From positions 679,107-743,106 of the forward strand of contig NZ_JAACJR010000008.1 in NCBI RefSeq assembly GCF_009939225.1: a DNA stretch of 64,000 bases. The letters run 5' to 3'. Below the pieces are notes generated by a model that had not been told where the DNA came from, did no database searches, and worked only from the letters and a program-made list of their open reading frames with translations. The stretch comes from Sediminibacterium soli. Its GTDB lineage: Bacteria > Bacteroidota > Bacteroidia > Chitinophagales > Chitinophagaceae. The position numbers were made by a program, and so were the translations under genes. Shown piece after piece: positions 45,544 to 54,876 of the stretch; the stretch's first letter is position 1, and every line of letters starts with the position of its first letter.

Positions 45544-46602
45544 ATGGCCAACCAGAAGATCATCGACCTCTTAGGAGATAAGGCATCCTATTTACTGGAA
45601 CACAGATCGACCACGGTAGATAAAGCAGGCCTGCACCTTCCCTCCCCCGATCATGTAGAGAAGATCTGGATCAACAGCAACCGGAGTAACCAGACATTGC
45701 GGAGCTTACAGACTTTATTGGGCACGGGGCGTTTGGCCAACACCGGTTACTGCAGCATCTTCCCGGTTGACCAGGGCATCGAGCACAGCGCCGGATCTGC
45801 TTTTGCGCCCAATCCGGTTTATTTCGATCCGGAGAATATCATCAAACTGGCTATCGAGAGCGGATGTAACGGTGTGGCCTCAACTTTTGGCGTATTGGGC
45901 ATCATGAGCCGGAAATATGCGCACCGGATACCCTTTATCGTAAAGATCAATCACAATGAATTTCTGAGTATGCCCAACCGCTACGATCAGACCATGTTCG
46001 GTACGATCAGGAGCGCCTGGAACATGGGCGCGGTTGCTGTTGGCGCCACCATTTACTGGGGCAGCGAAGAAAGCAACCGCCAGCTGAAAGAAGTTTCCGA
46101 AGCATTCGAGCTGGCACATGAACTGGGTATGGCTACCATTCTCTGGTGCTATACACGCAATGCCGGGTTTAAAGTGAATGGGGTGGACTACCACACTTCC
46201 GCCGATCTTACCGGCCAGGCCAACCACCTGGGCGTAACCATACAGGCAGATATCATCAAACAGAAACTGCCAACCAATAACGGGGGATACCTTGCCACCA
46301 AGCACGGCAAAACAAGTCCGCTGGTGTATGAAAAACTTACTTCCGATCACCCCATCGATCTCTGCCGCTACCAGGTACTGAACTGTTACAGCGGAAGGGT
46401 TGGGCTGATCAATTCGGGCGGCGAGAGCAAGGGAGCCAGCGACCTGGCGGAATCCGTAGCCACCGCGGTGATCAATAAGCGGGCGGGCGGTATGGGACTG
46501 ATACTTGGCCGCAAAGCTTTTCAGCGGCCCATGAGCGAAGGGGTGGAACTGCTGAATATGATCCAGGATGTGTATCTTGACGACGACATCACCATCGCCT
46601 AA
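45544..46602 (+). CDS. fbaB: Fructose-bisphosphate aldolase, class I (DhnA type)
   Basis: A 352-residue Schiff-base aldolase of the DhnA/FbaB type. Evidence: [69 protein letters not shown] and [23 protein letters not shown] with [14 protein letters not shown]. An in-frame extension upstream to 45163 runs through word repeats and is rejected in favour of the ATG at 45544 ([14 protein letters not shown]). Two evolutionarily unrelated aldolases are thus encoded back to back. Confidence 0.94.
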   Translation: MANQKIIDLLGDKASYLLEHRSTTVDKAGLHLPSPDHVEKIWINSNRSNQTLRSLQTLLGTGRLANTGYCSIFPVDQGIEHSAGSAFAPNPVYFDPENIIKLAIESGCNGVASTFGVLGIMSRKYAHRIPFIVKINHNEFLSMPNRYDQTMFGTIRSAWNMGAVAVGATIYWGSEESNRQLKEVSEAFELAHELGMATILWCYTRNAGFKVNGVDYHTSADLTGQANHLGVTIQADIIKQKLPTNNGGYLATKHGKTSPLVYEKLTSDHPIDLCRYQVLNCYSGRVGLINSGGESKGASDLAESVATAVINKRAGGMGLILGRKAFQRPMSEGVELLNMIQDVYLDDDITIA

Positions 46603-46687
46603 TCATTTGATTCATAGGAAGTAGCACCCCCCGCACCCGGGTGCGTAATAATTCCTATCTTCGATGCCCCCAATTTGACAGGAACAT

Positions 46688-47608
46688 ATGAAAAAAGAAC
46701 GTGAAGAAGATTTTGAAGCTAACCTGACTGGCGAAGAAGGACAAGGCGGCGAACAGGAAAAATCTCGTTGGTTCAAACGCATCAGCAGGGGTATCCTTAC
46801 CTCCACTGCCGATAAGAAAGAAACACCCGAAGGCCTCTGGAACAAATGCCCCGAGTGCAATTATATCTGCACCACCACGGAACTGAAAGAGAACCTGTTC
46901 GTGTGCCCCAAATGCAACTACCACCACCGTATCGGCAGCGAGGAATATTTTGATGTATTATTCGATAACAAGGAGTATGCCGAACTGTTCGACAATATCC
47001 AGAGCAAGGATGCGCTTGGCTTTACCGACCTGAAATCGTACCAGAAACGCCTGGATGATATCCATTCCAAAACAGACCTAAAAGATTCGATGCGTGTTGC
47101 CGCCGGCAAAGTAAACGGCGAGGGCGTGGTGATTGCCTGTATGGATTTTGAATTCATCGGAGGATCTCTCGGAAGCGTGATGGGCGAAAAATTCAGTCGC
47201 GCAGTCGATTACTGCATCCTGCACAAACTGGCCTACCTGGTTATCAGCAAAAGCGGCGGTGCACGGATGATGGAAAGCGCATTCAGCCTGATGCAGCTGG
47301 CCAAAACAAGCGGCAAACTGTCCGAACTCAGCGATGCCCGTTTACCCTATATCTCTTTACTGACGGATCCCACTTTCGGAGGCATCTCCGCCAGCTTTGG
47401 TATGCTCGGCGATCTCAATATCGCAGAACCGGGCGCACTGATCGGGTTCGCCGGTCCGCGCGTGATCAAAGAAACCATCAAAAAAGACCTGCCCGAAGGA
47501 TTCCAGCGCAGCGAGTTCCTGCTCGAACACGGCTTCCTCGATTTTATCGTTGACAGGAAAGACCTGAAAAACAAACTTGCACAGCTGGTGCTGCTTTTCA
47601 GAAACTGA
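46688..47608 (+). CDS. accD: Acetyl-CoA carboxylase carboxyltransferase beta subunit
   Basis: A 306-residue AccD. The N-terminal zinc finger CPECNYIC...FVCPKCNYHHRIG is followed by the crotonase-like carboxyltransferase domain (MDFEFIGGSLGSVMGEKFSRAVDYC, SKSGGARMMESAFSLMQLAKTS, DPTFGGISASFGMLGDLNIAEPGALIGFAGPRVI). With AccA it transfers carboxyl from biotin to acetyl-CoA for fatty-acid synthesis. A -7-like TATCTTCG lies at 46656-46663. Confidence 0.96.
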   Translation: MKKEREEDFEANLTGEEGQGGEQEKSRWFKRISRGILTSTADKKETPEGLWNKCPECNYICTTTELKENLFVCPKCNYHHRIGSEEYFDVLFDNKEYAELFDNIQSKDALGFTDLKSYQKRLDDIHSKTDLKDSMRVAAGKVNGEGVVIACMDFEFIGGSLGSVMGEKFSRAVDYCILHKLAYLVISKSGGARMMESAFSLMQLAKTSGKLSELSDARLPYISLLTDPTFGGISASFGMLGDLNIAEPGALIGFAGPRVIKETIKKDLPEGFQRSEFLLEHGFLDFIVDRKDLKNKLAQLVLLFRN

Positions 47609-47610
47609 CA

Positions 47611-47765
47611 ATTGAGAATTTGAAAATTTGAAAATGGGGGTTAGGATGCATGGTTGAATGATTAAATGGTTAAACTGTTAATTGTTCGAACTCCCTGAAG
47701 CCATTGAACAATCCAGCTATAAAACAATCCCAACCATTTTCAAATTGTCAAATCTTCAAATTGTC
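47611..47765. repeat. AATTTGAAAAT-type reiterated-word inverted repeat
   Basis: AATTTGAAAATG (47625-47636) has its complement CATTTTCAAATT at 47735-47746; both are embedded in strings of the same words. An inner pair of word strings (TTAAATGGTTAAACTGTTAATTG, CCATTGAACAATCC) nests within. It fills the gap between accD and smpB. Confidence 0.7.
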
Positions 47766-47777
47766 TAATTAATTACC

Positions 47778-48212
47778 ATGGAACTCAACAACCGACAGGC
47801 TTATTACAACTACTACATAGATGATAAATATGTGGCGGGTATCGTATTGCTTGGAACGGAGGTGAAGTCTATCCGCAGCGGAAAGGTAAGTTTTAACGAT
47901 GCCTTCTGTTTGTTTGACGAAGGTGAGTTATGGGTGCGCGGCTTATATGTTGCCGAGTATTCACATGGCACCGCCAACAACCATATCGCGGTTCATGACC
48001 GCAAACTGTTGCTCACCAAACGCGAGTTAAAACGATTGCAGACCAGTCTCAAAGAAAAAGGGTTTACGATCGTTCCGCTTCGTGTTTTCCTTAACGATAA
48101 AAACCTGGTTAAAGTAGAGATTGGTCTTGGCCGGGGTAAAAAACTTCACGACAAACGCGAAACCATCAAGAACCGCGATGTGGAGAAGGAGATCAAACGT
48201 TATTTAAAATAA
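47778..48212 (+). CDS. smpB: SsrA-binding protein SmpB
   Basis: A 144-residue SmpB, partner of tmRNA in ribosome rescue. Motifs: NRQAYYNYYIDDKYVAGIVLLGTEVKSIRSGKVSFNDAFC, YEHGTANNHI-like YSHGTANNHIAVHDRKLLLTKREL, and the C-terminal GRGKKLHDKRETIKNRDVEKEIKRYL. No tmRNA gene is seen in the window. Confidence 0.96.
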   Translation: MELNNRQAYYNYYIDDKYVAGIVLLGTEVKSIRSGKVSFNDAFCLFDEGELWVRGLYVAEYSHGTANNHIAVHDRKLLLTKRELKRLQTSLKEKGFTIVPLRVFLNDKNLVKVEIGLGRGKKLHDKRETIKNRDVEKEIKRYLK

Positions 48213-48262
48213 TATCGATATTCGATATTCCTTGTTCAATATTCGATATTCCTTACCCGATA
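48213..48262. repeat. ATATTCGATATTCC word repeat
   Basis: ATATTCGATATTCCTTG... occurs twice in direct order (about 48217-48234 and 48240-48252) between the convergent smpB and membrane-protein genes. The word is itself partly palindromic (CGATATCG-like). Confidence 0.55.
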
Positions 48263-48678
48263 TACTTTCTCTTTTTTTCTTCTTTATACTCCATCTGTTC
48301 CAGCAGCGCTTCGGGTGTGGGGTTTTTGGTGATGATAACGGCCATCTGGAATAAAACCAGCAGCAGGATCACCGATACCAGCACCTCCTGCCAGCGCAGC
48401 CAGTACCCCCAGAAAGCGAATACGGCGGCCTGCGAAACCGCTTCCTTTTCAAAGATCACGGTTAGCTTTTTTCCCTCTGGCAGGCTGCGGAAAACATAGC
48501 GCGCATCAATGGCATAATTTTTTGAATTGTAGCGGAACAATGCCTTGGGAATTGTTCTTTGGGAACGGCTGTCGTACATCCAGTGCACCATTGCCGGTGA
48601 TGTTTCACCATCAAAAAAATCGGGCACCCGGGTGTAGAGAATATAACAACCGAAGCAAACCAGGTACAATATGATCAA
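48253..48678 (-). CDS. Two-helix membrane protein, DUF3592-like
   Basis: A 141-residue protein with an N-terminal hydrophobic helix (MIILYLVCFGCYILY), a soluble loop that includes YDSRSQRTIPKALFRYNSKNYAIDARY and GKKLTVIFEKEAVSQAAVF, and a second membrane helix (EVLVSVILLLVLFQMAVII), ending in a Glu/Lys-rich tail. The layout resembles DUF3592 proteins. Function unknown. Confidence 0.65.
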   Translation of the reverse strand: MIILYLVCFGCYILYTRVPDFFDGETSPAMVHWMYDSRSQRTIPKALFRYNSKNYAIDARYVFRSLPEGKKLTVIFEKEAVSQAAVFAFWGYWLRWQEVLVSVILLLVLFQMAVIITKNPTPEALLEQMEYKEEKKRKYIG

Positions 48679-48707
48679 AAGACTGCGCAGGATGCAAAAT
48701 TAAGGCT

Positions 48708-49958
48708 ATGAACAGAGGAGAAAAGAAAAAACTGATCATCGTTGGTGCAGGCGCATCGGGACTGATGGCGGCATCCCTGCTGGCGGATACCTATGATGTA
48801 ACGATACTCGAAGCGCTGTCGCGGATCGGTGGCAGGATACATACCCTGGAGGACCGCAGCGAAGCCGGGGCAGAATTCGTTCACGGCGATCCGCCGCTGA
48901 CAACGGAACTGGTTCAGCAATCGGGAGCCACACTCGAAAAGATCGAGGCGCAGCGCTTTTCGGTGGACCGGTGCAGCTGGACAAAAGAGGAGAACATGAT
49001 CGAAGGATGGGATCTTCTGCTGGATAAAATGCGGCAGCTCTCAAACGATATCACCCTCGATGCTTTTCTCGAAACAGGTTTTACAGAACCTGCCTATGAA
49101 AAACTCCGCCACGAAACCCGCGCCTATGCTTCAGGATTTGATCTGGCAGACCCCGTTCACGCCAGTACAATGGCTTTGTACAGGGAATGGTCGGCCGATA
49201 CGGGAAACCTATACCGCATAAAAGAGGGATACCATCGGCTTACCGGACACCTGGCAGAAGTATGCCAGGCAAAAGGTGTGCGCATATTATTGCAGCAAAC
49301 GGTAACAGAAGTGAACTGGGCTATGGGCCAGGTGGTACTGCTGACCGCCTCCGATGAAACATACACTGCCGACAAACTGGTTGTTACCATTGCTGCGGGC
49401 GTGCACCGACAGCCATTCTCTCCCTGCCATATACGGTTTCAGCCGGTATTGCCGGGTTACCAGGAAGCCTGGAGACAGATCGGTTACGGATCGGTCATGA
49501 AACTGCTGCTGTTATTTCGCCGCCCGTTCTGGAAACCTGCCGGCGAGGATGGCTTTATCGTTTCCAACGAGGCGATCCCTACCTGGTGGATCAAAAAAAA
49601 CCTGCTGACGGGATGGACAGGCGGACCTTCGGCGCTGCAGTGGGACCTGATAGACGACCAGCAGATCATTGAACAGGCGGTGCATTCGCTTTCGCGGATC
49701 TTCAGGGTCAGCGGCGCTGCGATCATCGATAGCCTCATTGAGCACCATATTTTCCGCTGGCATACCTACCCTTCCATGATGGGCGGCTACAGCTATGAAA
49801 CGCCTTATTCCGGAGAGGCTAAAACACGGCTCCGCCAACCCGTACAGCATACGATCTATTTTGCGGGAGAAGCCCTGTACAACGGCGTATTCACCGGTAC
49901 CGTTGAAGCGGCCCTGCAATCGGGCGCAGCTATCGCCCGCACCATACTGGAAAAATAA
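48708..49958 (+). CDS. FAD-dependent amine oxidase-like protein
   Basis: A 416-residue flavoprotein. The FAD-binding motif is IIVGAGASGLMAASLLADTYDVTILEA (GxGxxG at about 13-18), then GGRIHTLEDRSEAGAEFVHG, and a C-terminal GG motif region HTIYFAGEALYNGVFTGTVEAALQSGAAIA. It belongs to the monoamine oxidase/polyamine oxidase group; the substrate cannot be told. Divergent from the small membrane protein gene (29 bases). Confidence 0.88.
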   Translation: MNRGEKKKLIIVGAGASGLMAASLLADTYDVTILEALSRIGGRIHTLEDRSEAGAEFVHGDPPLTTELVQQSGATLEKIEAQRFSVDRCSWTKEENMIEGWDLLLDKMRQLSNDITLDAFLETGFTEPAYEKLRHETRAYASGFDLADPVHASTMALYREWSADTGNLYRIKEGYHRLTGHLAEVCQAKGVRILLQQTVTEVNWAMGQVVLLTASDETYTADKLVVTIAAGVHRQPFSPCHIRFQPVLPGYQEAWRQIGYGSVMKLLLLFRRPFWKPAGEDGFIVSNEAIPTWWIKKNLLTGWTGGPSALQWDLIDDQQIIEQAVHSLSRIFRVSGAAIIDSLIEHHIFRWHTYPSMMGGYSYETPYSGEAKTRLRQPVQHTIYFAGEALYNGVFTGTVEAALQSGAAIARTILEK

Positions 49959-50060
49959 TCGCTGTCTGAGGTAGGTATCGGTAACGATAACCAGGGCATT
50001 CCCTATGCAAGAATCCCCGGCGATTGCCAGGGATCCAGATGCTTTGTATAATCAGCGGGG

Positions 50061-53000
50061 TTAGTTAGAAAGACTTCTGAAATCAACCGGTACCAGTTTG
50101 CTTACACCCGGCTCCTGCATGGTTACGCCATAGATCACATCCACCGCGCCCATGGTTTGTTTGTTGTGTGTTACGATGATGAACTGCGAGTTATCGCTGA
50201 ATTTCTTGATCATCTGCGTAAACTTGCCTACGTTGGCATCATCCAGCGGCGCGTCCACCTCATCGAGGATACAGAACGGAGCCGGTTTGATCAGGTAGAT
50301 CGAGAACAGCAGCGCCGTTGCGGTCAATGTTTTTTCACCACCGCTCAGCTGGGTGATGGACGAAGGTCGTTTGCCTTTGGGTTTTGCAATGATCTCGATA
50401 CCCGTTTCTGCCAGGTTCTCGGGGTTTACAAGAACCATATCGGCCGTATCCTCCTCGGTAAACAATGCCTTGAACACTTTCTGGAAATTTTCACGCACCT
50501 GGTTAAAAGTGTCGAGGAACTGCTGGTTGGCAGTGGCTTCCACTTCCTGGATGGTTTGCAACAGGCTTTCCTTGGCCGAAACCAGGTCGTTTTTCTGCTC
50601 GAGGATGAACTCGTAACGCTTTTTCATTTCCGTAAAAGCCTCGATGGCCGTCGGGTTCACTTCACCCATATTCTCGAGACGTTTCTTCATCCTGTCCGAG
50701 CTGGCCTGCAACTCTTCCAGCGTGGTATCCGTGGTTCTTTCCTGGTCCAGGATTTCATCCAGCTCTACCTTGAATTCAACACTCAGCCGCTCCTTCATAC
50801 CGGCCAGCTGCAGCTTCAGTTCATTCAGACGGTCTTTGATCTCCGTTACCAGGTGATCGATCATCTCCTTGCTCTTCACTTTGTGACGCAGCTCGCTTTC
50901 TTTTTCCTGCAGTGCATTGCGGAAATTATAGTAGGCCTGATCGGCTTCGTTGAGTTTTTTCTCTTCTTCGTCTTTCTTACGCATCAGTCCCAGCAGCAGT
51001 TCTTCCGACTCGATCAACGCCTTCTCTCCTTCCTCGATATTGGCCGAAGCCTCGGTTAGCTGCGTGGCATTGCTTCCTATCTGCACATGCAATTCGTCGA
51101 GCTGCTTTTCCTTGAACACCATTTCCTGTTTCAGCGCGGTGATCTTGCTTTGCTGACGGGTAAGCTGCAGGTTGATCTCGTTGTATTGCACCGATGCCAG
51201 GTTATAGGCCTGTTCGGCAGACTGGTAATCCTGCTCAATGGTTTTCAGTTCCTCTGCGGTGGCCGCCAGCGCTTCGTTCAGCTGGTGAAAAGACTCGCGG
51301 GTTTCGGCGATCGCATCGTGTTCCGATTGCAGACGCTGCTCCAGGTCTTCCAGTCGCTGCAAACCGTTTTGCTGTGCTACCTGCAGGTTTTCAATTTTGT
51401 TTTTGGCGGCAAACACCTGGTTGGTCAGCTGGTTGATCTCGTTCTCCGTTTGCCTGATCAGGTTCTCTTTCAGCTGGTCGTTGAACGCGATCACTTCATT
51501 GTGCTTGGCCTGAATATCGGATTTCAGCAGGTTCACGATCGATTCCTGGTCGGAAATATCTTCTGCCAGTTTCTCCAGGTTTTTGGCACGGCCTATCTTT
51601 TTTCCCTCAAAAAGCCCAACGCTGCCGCCGGTGAGGGTATATTTTCCTTTTACATACCTGCCGTGTTTTTCGAGCACCACTGCGCCGTTGCTGTTGGCGA
51701 TGGCTTCTTCGTTCTCAGCGATATATACGTTACCCAGCAGGTATTGCGCCAGCTTCCTGTATTGCGCATCCACTTCAATCACGTCCATCGCAGGAATGGT
51801 ACCAGCGGGCTGATGGGTATCGATACGCAGGTCAGCAAATTTCTCCAGCATGAAAAAATTGGCCTTGCCTTTCTTATGCGCATCCAGCAACTGCACGGCC
51901 TGTAAACCTTCGCCCAGATTGTTCACCACATAATAGTTCAGGTAGGGTTCCAGTACATTCTCAACCGCGGTACGGAATTCTTCTTTTACGTAAATGATAT
52001 CGGACAGGATGGGCGCCTGGTGATTCCATTCCGGGTTCTTGTGCAGGAACTTGATACTCTCGGGGTATCCTTCCATCGAATCGATCAGGCTCTTCAGCAG
52101 GTTGTACTCGTTGCGTTTTGCATCGAGTTTCCTGTTCTCTTCGTTCAGCTCGTTACGAAGTACCTCAAGCTGTGCCTGTGTTTCAAAAATATGATCTTTG
52201 GTGCGCTGCTGGTGTTCCTGCAGATCGCGCAATTCCACCCTTTTCGCTTCGAGTGTGGATTCTTTGTCTTCGAGTTCAACAGATACCTGCTGCAGCTGCT
52301 GCTCCCTGTTCTGCTTTTCTTCGTTCAGCTGCAGTTGCGCTCTTTGCAGGTTCTGGATAGAGGTATCGGCAACCGCCACTTTTTTCTCCGCATCAAACTG
52401 GTTACGCTGTATCTGCTGGTAACGGCTACGCGAAGCATCCACGCCGCTGCGCTTCTCGTCAAAACTGCGGCGTTTGTCCTCCACTTCCATTTTGGTGTTT
52501 TCAACAGACGACTGCAGATCGGCCAGTTTGCTTTCTTCTTCGCCTACCTGTATCTGGGTATACTGAATGGAATCGCCCAGGTTCTTCAGCTGTCCTTCGG
52601 CCTTGGCCAGGAAATCTTTCAGTCCTGTCTCCTTTTCTTTCAGGTAATGCAGTTTCTGCGTGGCCAGGTTCTTTTCATTTTCCTTGGTGCGCAGCTGCTG
52701 CAGGAACCCGTTGTATTCGTACTGCATGCTCTGCAAAGCCCTTTCCTTTTCGATAAAACCCACTTTCTCCTGTTCCACGGCGGCTTCTTCCGTAGCGATC
52801 TCGGCTTCGAGCTGGATCTTTTTATTGGTCTCCAGTTCCTGCTGCTCGTTCAGATCCCTATAGGTGATGTTGAACCCTTCGAGCGCCGCTTTGGCAAGCT
52901 CTATGGCCACTTCCTTGTATTCCTTGCGGATCTCGTAGAATTTTTCCGCTTTCTTAGCCTGGTTCTCGAGCGTTTTCAACTGGTTGTTGATCTCGAACAG

Positions 53001-53582
53001 CAGGTCTTCGATACGTGCCAGGTCCTGTTCGGTGGCATCGAGTTTATTCTTGGCCTCTTTTTTACGTGTTTTGTAAATGGTGATACCCGCAGCCTGCTCC
53101 AGCATCCTTCTGCGGCTGTTCTCTTTGTCCTTGATGATATCGTCCACCATACCCAGTTCGATGATGGCATAGCTGTCGGTGCTTACACCGGTATCGAGGA
53201 AAAGATTATGGATATCTTTCAGCCGGCAGGTAACATCGTTGAGACGGTATTCACTCTCCCCATTTTTGTAAAAGCGGCGGGTAACGGTAACGGTATTGAA
53301 TTCTGTGGGAAGCAGGTTCTTGGTGTTCTCAAAAGTGAGGCTTACTTCTGCCAGACCGCTGGCGCTCCTGGTTTTGCTGCCGTTAAAAACAAGTGCTTCC
53401 AGGTTTTCGCTGCGAAGCGCGGATATTTTCTGTTCACCGATTACCCAGCGTATGCTATCGATGATATTACTTTTGCCACAGCCGTTAGGTCCGATAATAC
53501 CGGTGATGCCTTCGTCGAAGCTCACCACGGTTTTATCAGCAAAACTTTTGAATCCTTTGATTTCTAATGACTTTAATCTCAC
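50061..53582 (-). CDS. smc: Chromosome segregation ATPase SMC
   Basis: A 1173-residue SMC condensin ATPase. The N-terminal head has Walker A GPNGCGKSN (31-39); two long coiled-coil arms flank a central hinge (about 500-680: LKSLIDSMEGYPESIKFL, DIIYVKEEFRTAVENVLEPYLNYYVV, KGKYTLTGGSVGLFEGKK); the C-terminal head has signature LSGGEKTLTATALLF and Walker B FCILDEVDAPLDDANV. The family start is xRLKSLEIKGFKSFADKT, which begins at the GTG codon 53582; an ATG at 53639 would add 19 odd residues. ScpA and ScpB are not adjacent. Confidence 0.95.
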   Translation of the reverse strand: MRLKSLEIKGFKSFADKTVVSFDEGITGIIGPNGCGKSNIIDSIRWVIGEQKISALRSENLEALVFNGSKTRSASGLAEVSLTFENTKNLLPTEFNTVTVTRRFYKNGESEYRLNDVTCRLKDIHNLFLDTGVSTDSYAIIELGMVDDIIKDKENSRRRMLEQAAGITIYKTRKKEAKNKLDATEQDLARIEDLLFEINNQLKTLENQAKKAEKFYEIRKEYKEVAIELAKAALEGFNITYRDLNEQQELETNKKIQLEAEIATEEAAVEQEKVGFIEKERALQSMQYEYNGFLQQLRTKENEKNLATQKLHYLKEKETGLKDFLAKAEGQLKNLGDSIQYTQIQVGEEESKLADLQSSVENTKMEVEDKRRSFDEKRSGVDASRSRYQQIQRNQFDAEKKVAVADTSIQNLQRAQLQLNEEKQNREQQLQQVSVELEDKESTLEAKRVELRDLQEHQQRTKDHIFETQAQLEVLRNELNEENRKLDAKRNEYNLLKSLIDSMEGYPESIKFLHKNPEWNHQAPILSDIIYVKEEFRTAVENVLEPYLNYYVVNNLGEGLQAVQLLDAHKKGKANFFMLEKFADLRIDTHQPAGTIPAMDVIEVDAQYRKLAQYLLGNVYIAENEEAIANSNGAVVLEKHGRYVKGKYTLTGGSVGLFEGKKIGRAKNLEKLAEDISDQESIVNLLKSDIQAKHNEVIAFNDQLKENLIRQTENEINQLTNQVFAAKNKIENLQVAQQNGLQRLEDLEQRLQSEHDAIAETRESFHQLNEALAATAEELKTIEQDYQSAEQAYNLASVQYNEINLQLTRQQSKITALKQEMVFKEKQLDELHVQIGSNATQLTEASANIEEGEKALIESEELLLGLMRKKDEEEKKLNEADQAYYNFRNALQEKESELRHKVKSKEMIDHLVTEIKDRLNELKLQLAGMKERLSVEFKVELDEILDQERTTDTTLEELQASSDRMKKRLENMGEVNPTAIEAFTEMKKRYEFILEQKNDLVSAKESLLQTIQEVEATANQQFLDTFNQVRENFQKVFKALFTEEDTADMVLVNPENLAETGIEIIAKPKGKRPSSITQLSGGEKTLTATALLFSIYLIKPAPFCILDEVDAPLDDANVGKFTQMIKKFSDNSQFIIVTHNKQTMGAVDVIYGVTMQEPGVSKLVPVDFRSLSN

Positions 53583-53763
53583 AAAATTTCCGTTTAGTAC
53601 CTGCGAACATACTGTAAAAACAGCAGGATATCCCAGCAAAAAAAATGCCTGTGTATAATCGGTGGAGAATTTGAAAACGATTTTTCTGATACATCCTCAA
53701 CATACTGGCAATCATTCATATAGATACATTTTAGTTCTATAAAATTTTCATGTTTTCACGGGT

Positions 53764-53771
53764 TATATTTG
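53764..53771 (+). promoter_or_regulatory. -7 box before the glycosyltransferase pair
   Basis: TATATTTG matches TAnnTTTG and lies 17 bases before the TTG start at 53788. No clear TTTG is seen 20 bases upstream. The rest of the 205-base gap after smc is A/T-rich without genes. Confidence 0.4.
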
Positions 53772-53787
53772 TTGACAAACCTTCCAT

Positions 53788-54876
53788 TTGAACAGGATCA
53801 TTCTCACCGTCACCAATGACCTCAATTACGACCAGCGGATGCATCGTATCTGCGGCAGTCTGTTCAATGCGGGGTACGATGTGTGGCTGGTTGGCAGAAA
53901 AATGCGGGGATCGGTGCCCGTTATCAAACGGAATTTTCGGCAGAAACGGTTGCATTGCTTTTTTTCGCGAAGCTTTTTGTTCTATGCAGAATACAATCTA
54001 AGGCTTTTCTGTTTTCTTCTTTTTGCGCCCAAAGCAATCCTTTGTGCCATAGATCTGGATACGATACTGCCGGTGTATTTCACAAGCGTCCTCAGGAAAA
54101 CCAAAAGGGTGTATGATGCGCATGAATTATTCACTGAGCAAAAAGAAGTGGTCAGCCGCAAACGCATACATGCTTTCTGGCTGGCGGTGGAGAGGTTTGC
54201 CGTACCCAGATTCCCGAAGGGGTATACCGTAAATGCAATGCTGGCGGGTATTTTTCGGGAAAGATATGGGGTGGTCTACGCGGTTATTCCCAACTATCCG
54301 CTCTTAACAGATGCGGCGGCGCCCGACCGGCAGCACCGGGAACCCTGTTTTATTTACCAGGGCGCCGTGAACGAAGGAAGGTGTTTTGAAACCCTGATAC
54401 CCGCCATGAAGCAGGTACCCGCAGGTTTACTGATCTGCGGCACGGGAAACTTTCTGGCCCAGGCGATGGAACTGGTGAAACTTCATGGCCTTGAGGAGAA
54501 AATACGGTTCGGGGGGAACAGATTGCCCGGGGATTTACCGGAACTGACGGCGCAGGCCTATGCCGGCATCACGCTGTTTGAAGCAGCAGGGCTCAACCAG
54601 TATTATTCCTTATCGAACCGGTTCTTTGATTATATCATGGCCGGTATTCCACAGCTTTGTGTGAACTATCCGTTGTACAAAGCGATCAATGATCAATATG
54701 ATATCATGTATCCAATTAACAATACCGATAGCGAAAGCATTGCCAACGGACTGAATAAATTATTGAATGATCATGCACTGTATAAAAGATTGCGCGAACA
54801 TTGCCAATTGGCAAGAGAGGGCCTGAACTGGCTAAAGGTTGCGCCAAAATTGATCAGCTTCTATCAACAGTTATAG
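53788..54876 (+). CDS. GT4-like glycosyltransferase
   Basis: A 362-residue GT-B glycosyltransferase. N-terminal: RIILTVTNDLNYDQRMHRICGSLFNAGYDVWLVGRK; C-terminal Rossmann domain: FIYQGAVNEGRCFETLIPAMK, GLEEKIRFGGN, GITLFEAAGLNQYYSLSNRFFDYIMAGIPQLC. It probably adds a sugar to a surface glycan. The start is TTG at 53788; the next ATG (53838) would cut the Rossmann start. Its stop overlaps the next glycosyltransferase start by one base (TAGTG). Confidence 0.85.
   Translation: MNRIILTVTNDLNYDQRMHRICGSLFNAGYDVWLVGRKMRGSVPVIKRNFRQKRLHCFFSRSFLFYAEYNLRLFCFLLFAPKAILCAIDLDTILPVYFTSVLRKTKRVYDAHELFTEQKEVVSRKRIHAFWLAVERFAVPRFPKGYTVNAMLAGIFRERYGVVYAVIPNYPLLTDAAAPDRQHREPCFIYQGAVNEGRCFETLIPAMKQVPAGLLICGTGNFLAQAMELVKLHGLEEKIRFGGNRLPGDLPELTAQAYAGITLFEAAGLNQYYSLSNRFFDYIMAGIPQLCVNYPLYKAINDQYDIMYPINNTDSESIANGLNKLLNDHALYKRLREHCQLAREGLNWLKVAPKLISFYQQL

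Noticed and set aside
50157-53567. Long plus-strand open frames within smc (up to 515 codons)
   Set aside because: They are antisense shadows of the coiled-coil gene, with no recognisable domain and biased composition (Phe/Leu/Gln-rich mirror of Glu/Lys/Leu codons).
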